A DNA stretch of 64,000 nt from positions 129,001 through 193,000 of the forward strand of contig NW_013655111.1 of the NCBI RefSeq assembly GCF_000499385.1, written 5' to 3'. Origin of the DNA: Eimeria necatrix (Eukaryota > Apicomplexa > Conoidasida > Eucoccidiorida > Eimeriidae). This document shows positions 1-11,160 of the stretch, in pieces. The notes under the pieces are model-generated. The model worked only from the letters and a program-made list of their open reading frames with translations, ran no database searches and was not told the origin of the DNA. Numbering within the stretch: position 1 is the first letter of the stretch; every line of letters starts with the position of its first letter. A program made the position numbers and the translations under genes.

Positions 1-3000
1 GATGTACGTCTGCGATCAGGGATGCAGATGGTTGCTGGGGTAGCTGTAGGGAAAGGTCAGGCGAGGTGGCAGAGGGACTACACTGAGACGACCCTATGGG
101 CAACCTCCAGTCATTTTGCTGCTGAGATTGATGTGCCTGCTGCTGCTGCGAAATCTGCGCCCAGTAAGGTGGCGGCACTGGAGAAAGCAGTTCGAGTGGA
201 TCTTCATTAGATTGATGCTGCGGCAGTTCGGTTCCACACCGCTTCGGCTTGCCAGCATCACCAGGCGCTCGGCCAACCAAAGTCACATCATGCAACTGCC
301 TCAGCTCCTGCAACCGTTCACGCCTTGACTCAGACCAATCTAGTGGATGATGCTGGTCGTGCAACGGCGTCGCATGTACCTGCGGCTGTGCCTGCAACTG
401 AATGGATAGCACATCCCCGTGATCAGGAGCGCTGTAAAGTTGACCTGACTGGAGACTTTGGGTTTGCTGCGGGTTCTGCTGAAGCTGCTGCTGCAAGTAT
501 TGCTGCAGCCGCTGAAGATGCTGCGGTAACAGCACCGGCTTTTTCTGTTCGTCAGTTCGTTCACTTGTCGCACGCAATGCAGCGCTATCGACAAGCCCAT
601 TTTCTCTGAGGTGCACGCCCCCGTTCTGTTGCAGCTGCAACATTTGTAGCTGCAACTGCAGCTGACTCTGCAGCTGCTGCAAGCTCAGCTGAGACGATGG
701 GGGTGCAAACGAACGCAATGCGCTGAGGTCTTCAGCGTGGCTGGAAGAAAGCTGATGTGGATGCTGGTGTGGCGCCTGTGGCATCTGCTGCTGCAGTCGG
801 GACTGCTGTAGCTCATCAAGCTGCTGGAGCAGCCCCGGTTGCCCATTCTGCAAAGGAGTGATCTGTTGTTGCTGCTCCCTTGAGGTAAGAGCTTGACGCG
901 GATAAGTCGCACACAACTGACTGAGAAGCTGCAAGTCTTGGCAGTCGCCGGTTACCAGATGTTGCTGTGGTTCATGGAATTGCTGCTGCTGGCTCCACAC
1001 CGCCGACTGGGAATCCGGACTGACAAAGCATGGTTGGGACTGTGCAGCTGTCGCATTAGCTGCTGCAGCGGCCACCACAGCCGCCCCTAGCCGTTGCTTA
1101 AGCTCCGCTACAAGCCCATCATCCGTTAGGGATGGTGAGCTGTGTGCGGCCTTTTCGTTATTGTGTCGCCCTCCCTGATAATCCATAGTGGCTGAGCTCG
1201 ACAGCGCATACGGTGCCGGGTCCTGGCCCTGAAATCCTTGCATCTGCGGTCCCATGAGCCGTTCAGTTTGTGACGGAGCCACTACCGAGTTGTCCGTACT
1301 GCTCAACGTAGAAGGCATGCAGAGCATGGATGTCTGGGAGCTTCCAGACGCCCTCAACGCGTGGAGGAGAGGCGCCGCCGCCTGAGGTGTAGCGCTCCAG
1401 CCGTTCGAATGTACAAATTGTTGCTGGCACCCGCTGGCCAAATGCAGCAGCCCTGCGGGATGTGCAAAGTAGGGAGGCATGCGGTTGCCACAGGCGCTGC
1501 TGAGAGCTGGGGATGGCGGAGGAGTGGGAGGGGGAGGAGGAGCTGCAACAAAATGAGCGTGGGAGTAATTGAGGTGGAGAGATGAAGGCAAAGAAGGGTC
1601 TCCTTGATACAGTAACGACAAGTCCACTACGGCCCTTGGCACCAAGTCCGCGTTGCCAATTACTTGCAGGACGGTTTCCTGGGAAAAGCCGTAATCGCAC
1701 ATCAAATTGCATGGATCGAAACGGAAATGCAATGGACAGGCATGACAACTGATACCTCAGTCGCAAGCGAATGCTAATAGGAGACCGTTGCCGCATGCTC
1801 TGTAGACAAGCTGTAATATTCACAACTGAAGGCAGACGCTGCGCAGGGTAAAGCTTAGCACCTTCATCCCTAAGTGGTGCATCTTGTTGTGTAAATGACC
1901 ACCCTCTGCCGAAGATAGGATCTCTACCCCGTGTTTCTTCGCTGTGACCACAACGCACACAGACACAAGAGTCGAGCCACAACTCACTAGTTGTCTTGAG
2001 GCAGCAAGTACCTTAGGCGCTATTCACAATTTGAGCGCGCATTACACCACCAGCGGCCGGCCCTGTCGAAATTTTTTGGGTGCAATCAAACTCTGAAGGA
2101 AACGCCTACCGACTTCCACCACCGGCACACGCCCCTCAGAGTCCGGCGTGAAGATGTGGGTCAACGCGGAATCGGGCACCACCAGTTTAAAGCACCCCTG
2201 CAAATGCAAAGGTCGCCACGCATGTTGCCCTTTTGGAGATAACTGCAGAAGCTGACTTGACATGAATATTTGTATTTAAATGGAGAAATTGAAGAAAGCT
2301 GGGGTGGTGGCGGAAAGGTGGCTGGGAGATCCCCGTTCATTCACCTTGGGCTTGCATATTTTCTTGCCATTGTCTATGCGTCTTTCTTCCTCCTTATGCA
2401 TTGCTCTGTCGAGTGCCACCTTGGAAACTTCCAAAAGAGCACGCTCCACACCGTCGCCGACACCCACAGCAGTCGCCGTGCGTTCTAGCAAGCAAGGGAA
2501 TAGTTCGCCTCTCTTCGACACACTAACCTTCAGCCCTGGGCCATTTCGGGTTTGGAATTCCTCAATGCCTATAGCGAACCCATAAAAAATCAACTGCCTT
2601 TACATTTGTGCCTGGCACTATGCGCACTTGCACCCCCACATGTACGCATATACGCATCTCCAAATGCGCATGAACACTGGAATGCTCAAATACAGGTTAG
2701 ACGCATGCACCCACAACCAGTCTCACATCCACAGGTGCTGGCCCACTCAGCGCCATCAAAAAGCCCATCGTAACACGACTGACACAGCTACCTGCAGCAC
2801 ATCTGGTAGATGCCTCAAACTTCAAGTCCTTAAGTTCTTTAAACAGCAAACCGCAGAGAGCCTGCCCTGGGAAACCTGCGCGTCTGCTTACCAACTCCCT
2901 TTCGCCCAACAAGAAAACCTGCCACGTCTTCGCCTATAAGAAACTTGCAGAACTTGAGTGGAACACTGGTCGATGGTGGATGTGAATTTGGCTTAACTAT

Positions 3001-3876
3001 CTTCCGACTGTTGCTGACAGTGTCTGGTTGCGCCTGAATTGCGCCTGCAGCACTAACTGCTGCGGGGTCTGCTTGCCGAAGTGCTCGGGTCTCAGTTGGA
3101 GCTGAAGAGGCTTTATTAACGGGAGCAGAACCAGCATCACACAGCTGCAAACTGTCCTGATGCTGTCGGGAAACGGAAGGAGGACTGGTTCCCGATTCAG
3201 AGGTGGCTATTACAGCGTCTGGCTCTGCAGTGGCTCCCGCCCTGAGTGTCTCCTTTGCTGCTGTGGACTGCGGCGTGTATGGCGGTGCGTTGGCTGACAG
3301 ACAAAACGAAGAGGCAGCAGGTTTGGTTGAAACTTCAGACTCCAGTTCCTCCTTCGACTTAGCCTGTTGCTGCACCTTTGGCTGCAGCTGAGCTTTTGTG
3401 CCTTTGGGGGTGATGCGGATGCTGCTATCGGTCTCTGGGCTCCCCTCCTTCGAAGGCGATACTGGGGTTTGCGGGCAGTCAGAATCTTGAAGTGCCCCCA
3501 TTGTTCCTCCCTGGCTGTCCATCGACATAGAAACCAGGGCTAGCTCCTGAGACGTTGAGGGGGAGAGTGGCGCTTCCGTCGCCGACGAGTCCATCGCATG
3601 ATGAGGGGGCACAGAGCACTGCAGGGCGCTTTGAAATACGGGAACTTTCTTCAACGAGGGAGAGAAGTCGCTAGTTGGCAAGCATGGCTGTTGTAAATCT
3701 AAACCACATACATTCGGAGTCAGGTTTAAGGACTTATTTACAATAGAGGCGAGAGAGCCGGTGAGGGACTGCCGATACGGCAGGCTGTGCAGGAAACAAA
3801 TGCGTTCGGGGGCGGGTCGGTCACTTCTATTCAAAAACATGGTTTCTACGAGACCCACCTGGAGATGCTTCGGCAT
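1..3876 (-). CDS. KH-domain RNA-binding protein, Gln-rich, 3'-partial at the left edge
   Basis: Probably binds single-stranded RNA through KH domains, in the nucleus or cytoplasm. Exons read right to left: 3876-2892, about 2866-2805, 2535-2345, 2197-about 2101, and about 1764 to beyond base 1. KH1 starts with LKFCKFLIGEDVAGFLVGRKG (I show it only as FLIGEDVAGFLVGRKG), which holds the GxxG loop GRKG, and continues across exons to LKVSVSKRGELFP and RTATAVGVGDGVERALLEV, the Nova/PCBP-like strand and last helix. A second, weaker KH unit starts at CFKLVVPDSALTHIF and ends at TVLQVIGNADLVPRAV; it lacks a clear GxxG. The last exon is open to the edge and rich in Gln (QQLQSQLQLQLQMLQLQQ). The N-terminal about 300 residues are Ser/Pro/Ala-rich and look disordered. 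The start is unsure: ATGs at 3876, 3837 or 3594 are possible, and an upstream exon reaching 4090 cannot be excluded. KH assignment is firm; the target RNA is unknown. Confidence 0.72.
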
Positions 3877-5658
3877 CCATCATACTACTGCAGCCTCTGG
3901 TCTGTCCTTTTGAGCCACTCTTGTTTTCTTGCGAAGCGGAAGGCCCCAGCTGTTTTGCAGGTGTGGAGAACTGATGCAGCAGCAGCACGTCAGTCGTTCT
4001 CAGTTCCCCGCTAACTTCCATAGCACAACGAGCTGTTCCGAGGTGAGGAAGAGATAAACATTGACTTACAGCTGTTTCTGTTGATGTCAATGTTACCGTT
4101 CCTGCTTGTATTGCAGTCGCTGCTGCTTCAGTTGCTCCTACTTACAATGAGGCTGCTCCCGATGTAGCGACAAGAAGGCAGTAAATGAGATACTGCGATG
4201 TTACCGGACTGAACGTGTCAGGTGGCGCCGTGGCAATACCCCCTCAGCGCTGAGGCGCTTGATTAGTTGCAGCCGCAGGAATCACAGCAGCGTGCCGAAC
4301 GCAGGTATACTCAGGCATGTATTCTGTATTTTTTGTAAATGGTTCATCTGTGCTATATAACGTGCGCAAAAAATAGCTTCGCACGGTGGTATACTATTGT
4401 GTCCAAGGAATAAATGCAAAATATACTAACTCCGACGGGAATCAGATGCTGTTCGCGATGTGGCCAAGAGCCGCCAGTCGCTACGGCCGCCGACAGGACA
4501 CCTGTGGCCTTCACTGGCTAATGAAACTGCTGAGAAAGACCAAAAATATCTTGAGTGGAAACAGACCAGTGGTCCTTTTGGTTTGGAGCAGACGATACCT
4601 GCGCACAAAACATCTCACACGCACTGCTGCGCCCGTTCGGCCCACCGCTCCACAAGAAGCAAAATGTGGGAAACAAAAGGACAAAAAACCCACAACATCA
4701 TTGTTAACGATACCATTTATAATGTCTGGCGCTGCAGCAATCTATTGCTGGCGCCTACTGCTGACGCTGACGGGCAACAGGTCACCTGCGCGGCGCAGCG
4801 GTCTTGAAGGGTTTGAGCTGTTAGTTGTGGAGATCTGTGCTCGTGAATTCAACTAATGTCTAGGGGCGTGTCAATTGATTATAAATACAATAAATGATTG
4901 ATAAACCACTCGAAGAAACCAGCAAGCAGCATGAACATCAAAACACGAAGACTGACGCCCATGGTAATAGGCTGTGGGACCCCTCAGCGTCAGCGGCCAC
5001 GGGCGGTAAGAGCCACAGCCCTCTTTCTCAAGTGCCGCCCCAATCGGTTTTGAATCACCTTATTTGCATTACACATAAAATTAAATAACTCTTCCGTCAG
5101 TAACTCCGTTGAGATAAAGAAAGTACGAGAGCAGAACGCAACACACCCAGCACACCCTGGCAGCCTCACCAATCCAGGGAAACAGCTCAGATAAGACCAC
5201 TACAGACGACGAGTCACGAATCTGCTTCCTCTAACCGCTAGTCTCCATCAAATAGAATATCTCATATCTGGCAAATTCCCACAGCTAGTTTCTAAACGCG
5301 GTCGTCTGCCACCCTCACCGTAGTCGTTCTCCAACCTCTACCAGTGACCATGCACTGCCGGCCAACCATCAACAGCGCACACAATATCCGAAGACGTAAA
5401 TCGCGTCTTCTACTGCTCACGTAGTTCGAACGTAACCATAGATATCCTTCGTGCTCTTTACATACAGAATCTCTTACGAGGCATTTCGCCTCGCTGCTTC
5501 TATCCTCAAAAGCAGAGACCTCCGTCCCGTCGCCGTTGTTGGCAATGGCGTAGCTCAACTCATCCTTCCTCCCCAGACCTCGAGTGTCTCATAGCTTACT
5601 GTACAGCTTGCAATACGAGCGAAATACGGGTGGCACGAGTGCACATTACGTCGCCAAC

Positions 5659-5689
5659 AGTTCCAGACTCCGTCTGTTAGTCTGGAACT
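5659..5689. repeat. Perfect 11-bp hairpin with 9-base loop
   Basis: The arm AGTTCCAGACT (5659-5669) is followed by nine loop bases and its exact reverse complement (5679-5689). It lies in the gene-poor stretch with no gene beside it. It could be a chance palindrome, part of a decayed element, or a structured transcript; nothing nearby supports a specific role. Confidence 0.5.
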
Positions 5690-8600
5690 TGTTACTTCAC
5701 ACTTAGCAGTACTAGACACCACTGATTAGCCCACTAACACAACCTCCTGAGATGTACATTCTTGAACACCCAATCCTACAGTGCGCCACACGTTCGATTC
5801 AACGGACAACAACCCAACCTATCAGCTGCAACGAAGTACGATCCATACCTAGCCGTAAGACCCATCACCTAGAGTGATGTAAAGTAACAGTGTCGGTGAT
5901 CATCCCTACGGCCACTAACAGAGGCTTGACACATCCCACTACAGTCATTACTGGCCAAAAAGCTGACTGCCAACTGCCCACTGATGTACCGCCAAGACAG
6001 CTTCGTATGAATGAACTGTACGACTCCCTCTAGAGAAACGCTACATACAGCCATATTCTCCTGGCTGCGACACCGTTCCTCGACAAGAAGCCAATTAGTA
6101 TACCCCCAAATATAAAGCAGACGAAGTTTGCCTTTCCAGGAACATATCTCGTCTGCGCGGAATCAAAATTTGCGGGAATTTAAGAAGGCGTGGGCTGCTT
6201 AATTTGCGAGCCGATATTACAAACAGACAAAAAATGAATACATTGGAAAAGCAGACAGTCACTAAATACATACCAGCAAAACGAATATGACTACATACAA
6301 TGCCCAGAACAATGAGAACTACTGATAAGAGAAAGCCACATGATGTCATCTCTTGAAACTTTGCAGAAAAACATTTGTGGCAGCCTCACTGCATGACGGG
6401 TTCACCTCATGCTGGAAACGAATCCACAAAACTTATATGCATATTTCAACATAAAGAACTACGCACAAGGTCCATCAGCTACGCAAAAGATCACAGTAAT
6501 TCCCAGCCTTCGTTGGAAGCAGAAGCAAGAACAATATCCAGCAAACTGCTGGAAAATTTGGAAAGCAAATTCAGCTGTACATCAGAGGACAGCAATAAGT
6601 AAAGCCATCTGAGGAAGGCTAAAACCGCTGCCCGTGTCCCCGATTTCATTATTTTGTCCCTCTACCCAAGAACACCTGAGGTGAACAAACAGCCCCAGCG
6701 TTCAAAACAGAGGGTCATTCACACGCCACAAATCTCCGAGCTCTTTACAAAATATACGCTGAGTTGCGGCTCACAAGGAGCAAGCAAACTGGGAATCCGC
6801 AAGCAAAAAAAACAAGAAAACGACTGCGATACAACTCACTGCCGATGCATACAATGGAGTGTGCAAAACTGAAGGACAAAATGTTGATTTTCAACTCAGC
6901 ATGCAACGGTCAGTACATGGCAGCAGTTTGTGTGCCTGCACACGCAAACTAACAAACAAAACACAGCATTCATCATGCTTCTCTCCTCAGGCTTGCTGTT
7001 GACGCTGACCCCGTACACTTCCTGCGGAAGGTACCACCACCGAAGGTGGAAGCAACACAGCTGTGTCTACGTGTCCTCATCTGTTTGAGTATGGCTTTGA
7101 ACAAACAAAAAAAATGACAGAATCCTCCTCATATCTGCAAATGGTCATCATTTATTGCAAGGAAAAACCCGGAGAGCATTTGTTTGGTTGCTTCAGCTGT
7201 CCGGCCTCCCCAACGTGAGCTTGGCTCGCCAACCCGAAATTCGATACAGCTTGATTCAACTTCTTTGTTTTCACATTCACTACACAATTTGCTCAAACTT
7301 CAAGCGTCTGAATCGCTGGTGTAATAATGGTGACCGACAGCATGCTGAGTTGGCGCACTCTGTGCCCCACAGCCCCGGTGCAGCCCACGAGGGGTCAAGC
7401 CACATTGCTTGGTTGTTCTACTTCTTGTTAGTCTGTCGCTCAGCCCGTGACGAACGTCTGCACCAGGATTAAAAGGTGATGGTATTAAACATGGGTAAGC
7501 TCCTAGGAAAAGCTGTCGCGGTCCACTGAAAAGCGTGAGGCACTAATGTTGAGCAGACCCCCACTGTTGCTGTGACACCTGCCATCGCCCGTTGTGCGAC
7601 ACGTGGAGCTACCACAGGGGCAGTCCATAATGCTGCTAGAGATGAAAGCTTTGTGGTTGTGCTGCTGCTAACGTTGCTGCCGAGTGTTCCACCCTCGACG
7701 CTCTGAGGGCCATTGCGCGGCTGATTAGCATAGAACCCACTGCACGGCACCCCCGATTAAAGCATGATACGGCATCCAGGAGTTGTGTATAGATTCTAAA
7801 CTAAATTGTAAATACAGGACACAAATCAGGACAGTAGGGGGCACTAAGCAGTCCTAAGCATCTCTAGAGACCTCAGAATGCAGCTGACAACCGAAAGTCC
7901 AGCACATACGGAGAGTCGGGGCCCCGGAGATCTTCCTGAACTCATTTGAGGACCTGAGATGACTCTTCAAGCCTCCTGGGCCTCTCAAGTGGGCTTTATG
8001 AGATGCAAGAAGCTGCATTGCTGGTAACCTGTGCTGACGCATCCGTACAATTCGTAGTGATTCAGGCTCCTCGACTGAATCGCTCTTTTCAAGACGTTGA
8101 ATCCTCTCCAAGAGCTGAGCCGTTCGGTGGAGACCACAATAATGGTGAAGCGATGCACTTTCCTAAAAAGCTGAGCGATACGGTCCACAGCCGCTACATC
8201 TCATGGGCATCTTTGTGCAGCCTGATGCAAAATATTTTACCGATGCCATAGCCTTGCGTAGTGTAAACACTATACTCAGGTCTCAAGGAGTTTCACGACA
8301 CTACACGGCATAAACCGCAGATGGGGGATTAAAGCTCTTGTCATTGGCTCTTTACTATTATGACGCCCCTCCTCTTTGTCTAGGAGGAAACGGCCCACGG
8401 GAACGATCCATCAAGTTTGAATACCTCTAGCAGTCAGAAATACTCGGGTGCGTGGCTTTCCTGAAAGGTCACACTGCCCTATATTTGACTCCTTGTGTGT
8501 CACGTTGCTGATACGTGTTCCCCTTTCTTATTATCCACGTGTGTTAACGACGGCGACGAGCGACGAAGGCACACGGAGCCCTTTGAGGCAGCTCTCTGAT

Positions 8601-10149
8601 AAGGCTGCGCTCCTTTACCGGCTTTCCACAGAAAAACGGAAAAATATTTTGCGTATTCTTACTAATGTAAGGCTCACAGTAAGCGTTTCATGCGGAAGTT
8701 CCGGGTCTCATTCTCGGTGGCGAATTCCTCATGCGCCATCAGCGCAGTGTGATAATGTTTTACAATTATAGGAACGCTGTACAGCAGCCTTCCAAAATTT
8801 CCAAGTCGATGTTTGATTTTTGACAGAAAGGGCGAAGCAACCTTCAAGCGATGGCGCAGTACTCTGGTGAGCTGCATTCTCCTGATATCACGGTCGTCGT
8901 GCTATGTAGAGGTACCGTGCGATCAAGTCTCATTCGTCAATACTATCTCGGCATTCCACTGCAATTGCACAAAATAAAGGTCATAAAACACTGACGTTAT
9001 TCGCTTTAACATTCAGACGGGTGTGTAAACTGTATTTCTTACGCAGCATGCAGCCCCATGGAGATGCTTGAAGCCGCCTAACCTGTGGTAATGCCTGCCT
9101 GTTTCTTTTCTTCTTCGAAAAGAATTGAAATAAACGCTTAATGGCTCTCAGCTTTGTTTGCCAAATATGTCCCGCCTCCAGTAGAGGGGCCCGCTGCCAC
9201 GTCTCTGCTCACACCGCGATCAAAATTCCTCAGCTTCAGCACATAATATACGCTTGATTCGCTGACCAGCCCATCGAGCTCTACGATATCTTCGTGACTG
9301 CCCGCTTTTGACGACTGCTCATCAATCCACTGCCCCACCACAGCAACAAGTGTGCAACTGCTAGCACCAAAAGAGTCGGAGTCGTCGCAGCCAGCATCCG
9401 CATTGGCGTCGTCGGCATCACGAGATGGAGGGATAAGAGTTTCAGGAACATTACAAGTAACGGGCGAGTGCCAGAAGAAGCAGCAAAACCTGCGATAGAG
9501 CCACGAACTACGACACTCGCGCCATCAACGGCCCCAGCGCGAACAGCAACGGCAGCATCAACAACATCTGCAGGAATAACAGAGGCGGCACCTGAAACGA
9601 AAGTAACGGGAGAGGTGTACGTGATAGGTTGATGGTGCTGGCCGAAGATGGATGCTTCAGTGCCCGAGTCCCTCGCTGGCGATTTGGGTCCAGGTGATAA
9701 CAAATAGTAGTGGTGACGCCAATTAAAATAATAAGGATGATTGAAGTTCTGCAGTAGTATACAGGGTGAACAATTTGCTCTTAACTTGCTGTCAAGCAAC
9801 TCTCTGCATGATGTGAAATAGCGTATAAACTTTCAGTATTCCAACAATGCAGATGATACTGATTGCTTCTTTTCAGAAGGATTCTGGCACTTTTTTGGGA
9901 CTTTACCTTTGATGGTTCGGGGCGTTTTTGCGTGCGTGTAGAATTTAAAAACGCCAAATGTTTGAATCTTTGTGAGCTTCAACTTATTCTGGGCGATCAG
10001 CTTCGCCTCTCCGTCGCAAGACCCGCAGAAGCCCACAAGTGAGTAAATTTTTCCGCAACTGCAACTACAGTGGTGGCAGTGACGCAGATGGTGGCAAGGG
10101 CGGCGCCAGCAGTTTCCGTTGTTGCCTTCGAGCCTAATAATGTTTCTGT

Positions 10150-10366
10150 AGCTGCACATCAACCCCGCAGTTGCTCCCGCAGCAGCAACACTTGCGGGAA
10201 CACCTGCAGCAACAGCAGCAGCGTTTGTGTGCTGCGACTATGTGTGTCTTCCATATAGCTGCACATCAACCCCGCAGTTGCTCCCGCAGCAGCAACACTT
10301 GCGGGAACACCTGCAGCAACAGCAGCAGCGTTTGTGTGCTGCGACTATGTGTGTCTTCCATACAGC
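10150..10366. repeat. Two-copy tandem duplication, 107-bp unit
   Basis: Two almost identical 107-bp units sit head to tail, the first beginning near 10150 and the second near 10257. Each unit carries its own short CAG-type triplet tract. They differ only at the ends (ccatat versus ccatac). Because 107 is not a multiple of three, the duplication shifts any frame through it, which argues against it lying in a coding exon. The near identity suggests a recent event or an assembly artefact. Confidence 0.9.
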
Positions 10367-11100
10367 CTGATTAAAGCCTCTTATGAATATGCTTCCCGCT
10401 TTGGGAAAATGACTGTCAGAACGGCAGTTGTCGAAATCCGCAAGTAAAATCGAAGCCACTTTGGTGTTGCTGCTGCACGTGGTCGGGTTGTTTGTACTGT
10501 TGCTAATTTTGCTGTTGATACGGGTGATGTTGATGGTGGTAATACTGCTGTGTGTACTGATGCTATACTGCCGCTGCTTTTGCTGGTGGTTTGTGTGACA
10601 GTGCGCGTGGCTTCATTGGACAGTTCATTGCTAGCTGACTCCTACCGTTATTGCTGCCGTTGACGCTGCCGCAGGCATTTAGAGCGCGAGGGCGACTTGC
10701 AGCAGTTCGAGCTGGCGTTGTTGGTTAACCTTCTGCCTCGAACGCCTGATGAGGCCAAGGCTCATATCCCTTCTCTTATTCGGTTGTCTGCGGCTCGCCT
10801 CTCGCGAATCATAGACACGCTTGAAGTATTTAGGGTCCATGCATCCTGAAACTGCGGCGCGTGCTGCAATATCTCATACTGTTGTTGCAGCTCCCGGCGC
10901 TGCCGTTGCGGTTGTTGCAGCAGCCAGACCTAGAACTGCAGGTTCCTCCCTTGCTCCAGCAGCTGCTGCTCGAAATGGAGACCTGTTCTCATGTGGGATG
11001 TGAAATGGGAAATGGGCAGCGGCAGCAGAAGCAGCAGTAGCTGCGCTCCAGGAACTCCTTTAATGCTTATTCACACGCTGTCGTAAAAGTATCCTGTTGT

Positions 11101-11160
11101 TTTCTGGTTGTGTAATCAGCGATTGCGAATTTCTGGTTGTGTAATCAGCGATTGCGAATT
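11101..11160. repeat. Two-copy tandem duplication, 29-bp unit
   Basis: The 29-bp unit starting TTCTGGTTGTGTAATCAGCG occurs twice without a gap (starts at 11102 and 11131). It is outside any supported gene. Confidence 0.9.

Noticed and set aside
1263..1982. Minus-strand 239-codon frame inside the KH gene
   Set aside because: Another minus frame runs without a stop from about 1764 to the left edge, has the expected Gln-rich content and joins the KH exons; this frame is a shadow.
5770..5800. TTCGATTC-like T-loop suggesting a tRNA
   Set aside because: No acceptor stem, D-arm or anticodon arm could be paired around it.
9281..9799. Minus-strand 172-codon frame with hydrophobic pieces
   Set aside because: Hydrophobicity comes from triplet repeats read in reverse; the plus strand is equally open and neither frame has splice or family support.
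10150..11160. CRISPR-like spaced repeats
   Set aside because: Two-copy direct tandem duplications without spacers in a eukaryotic genome.
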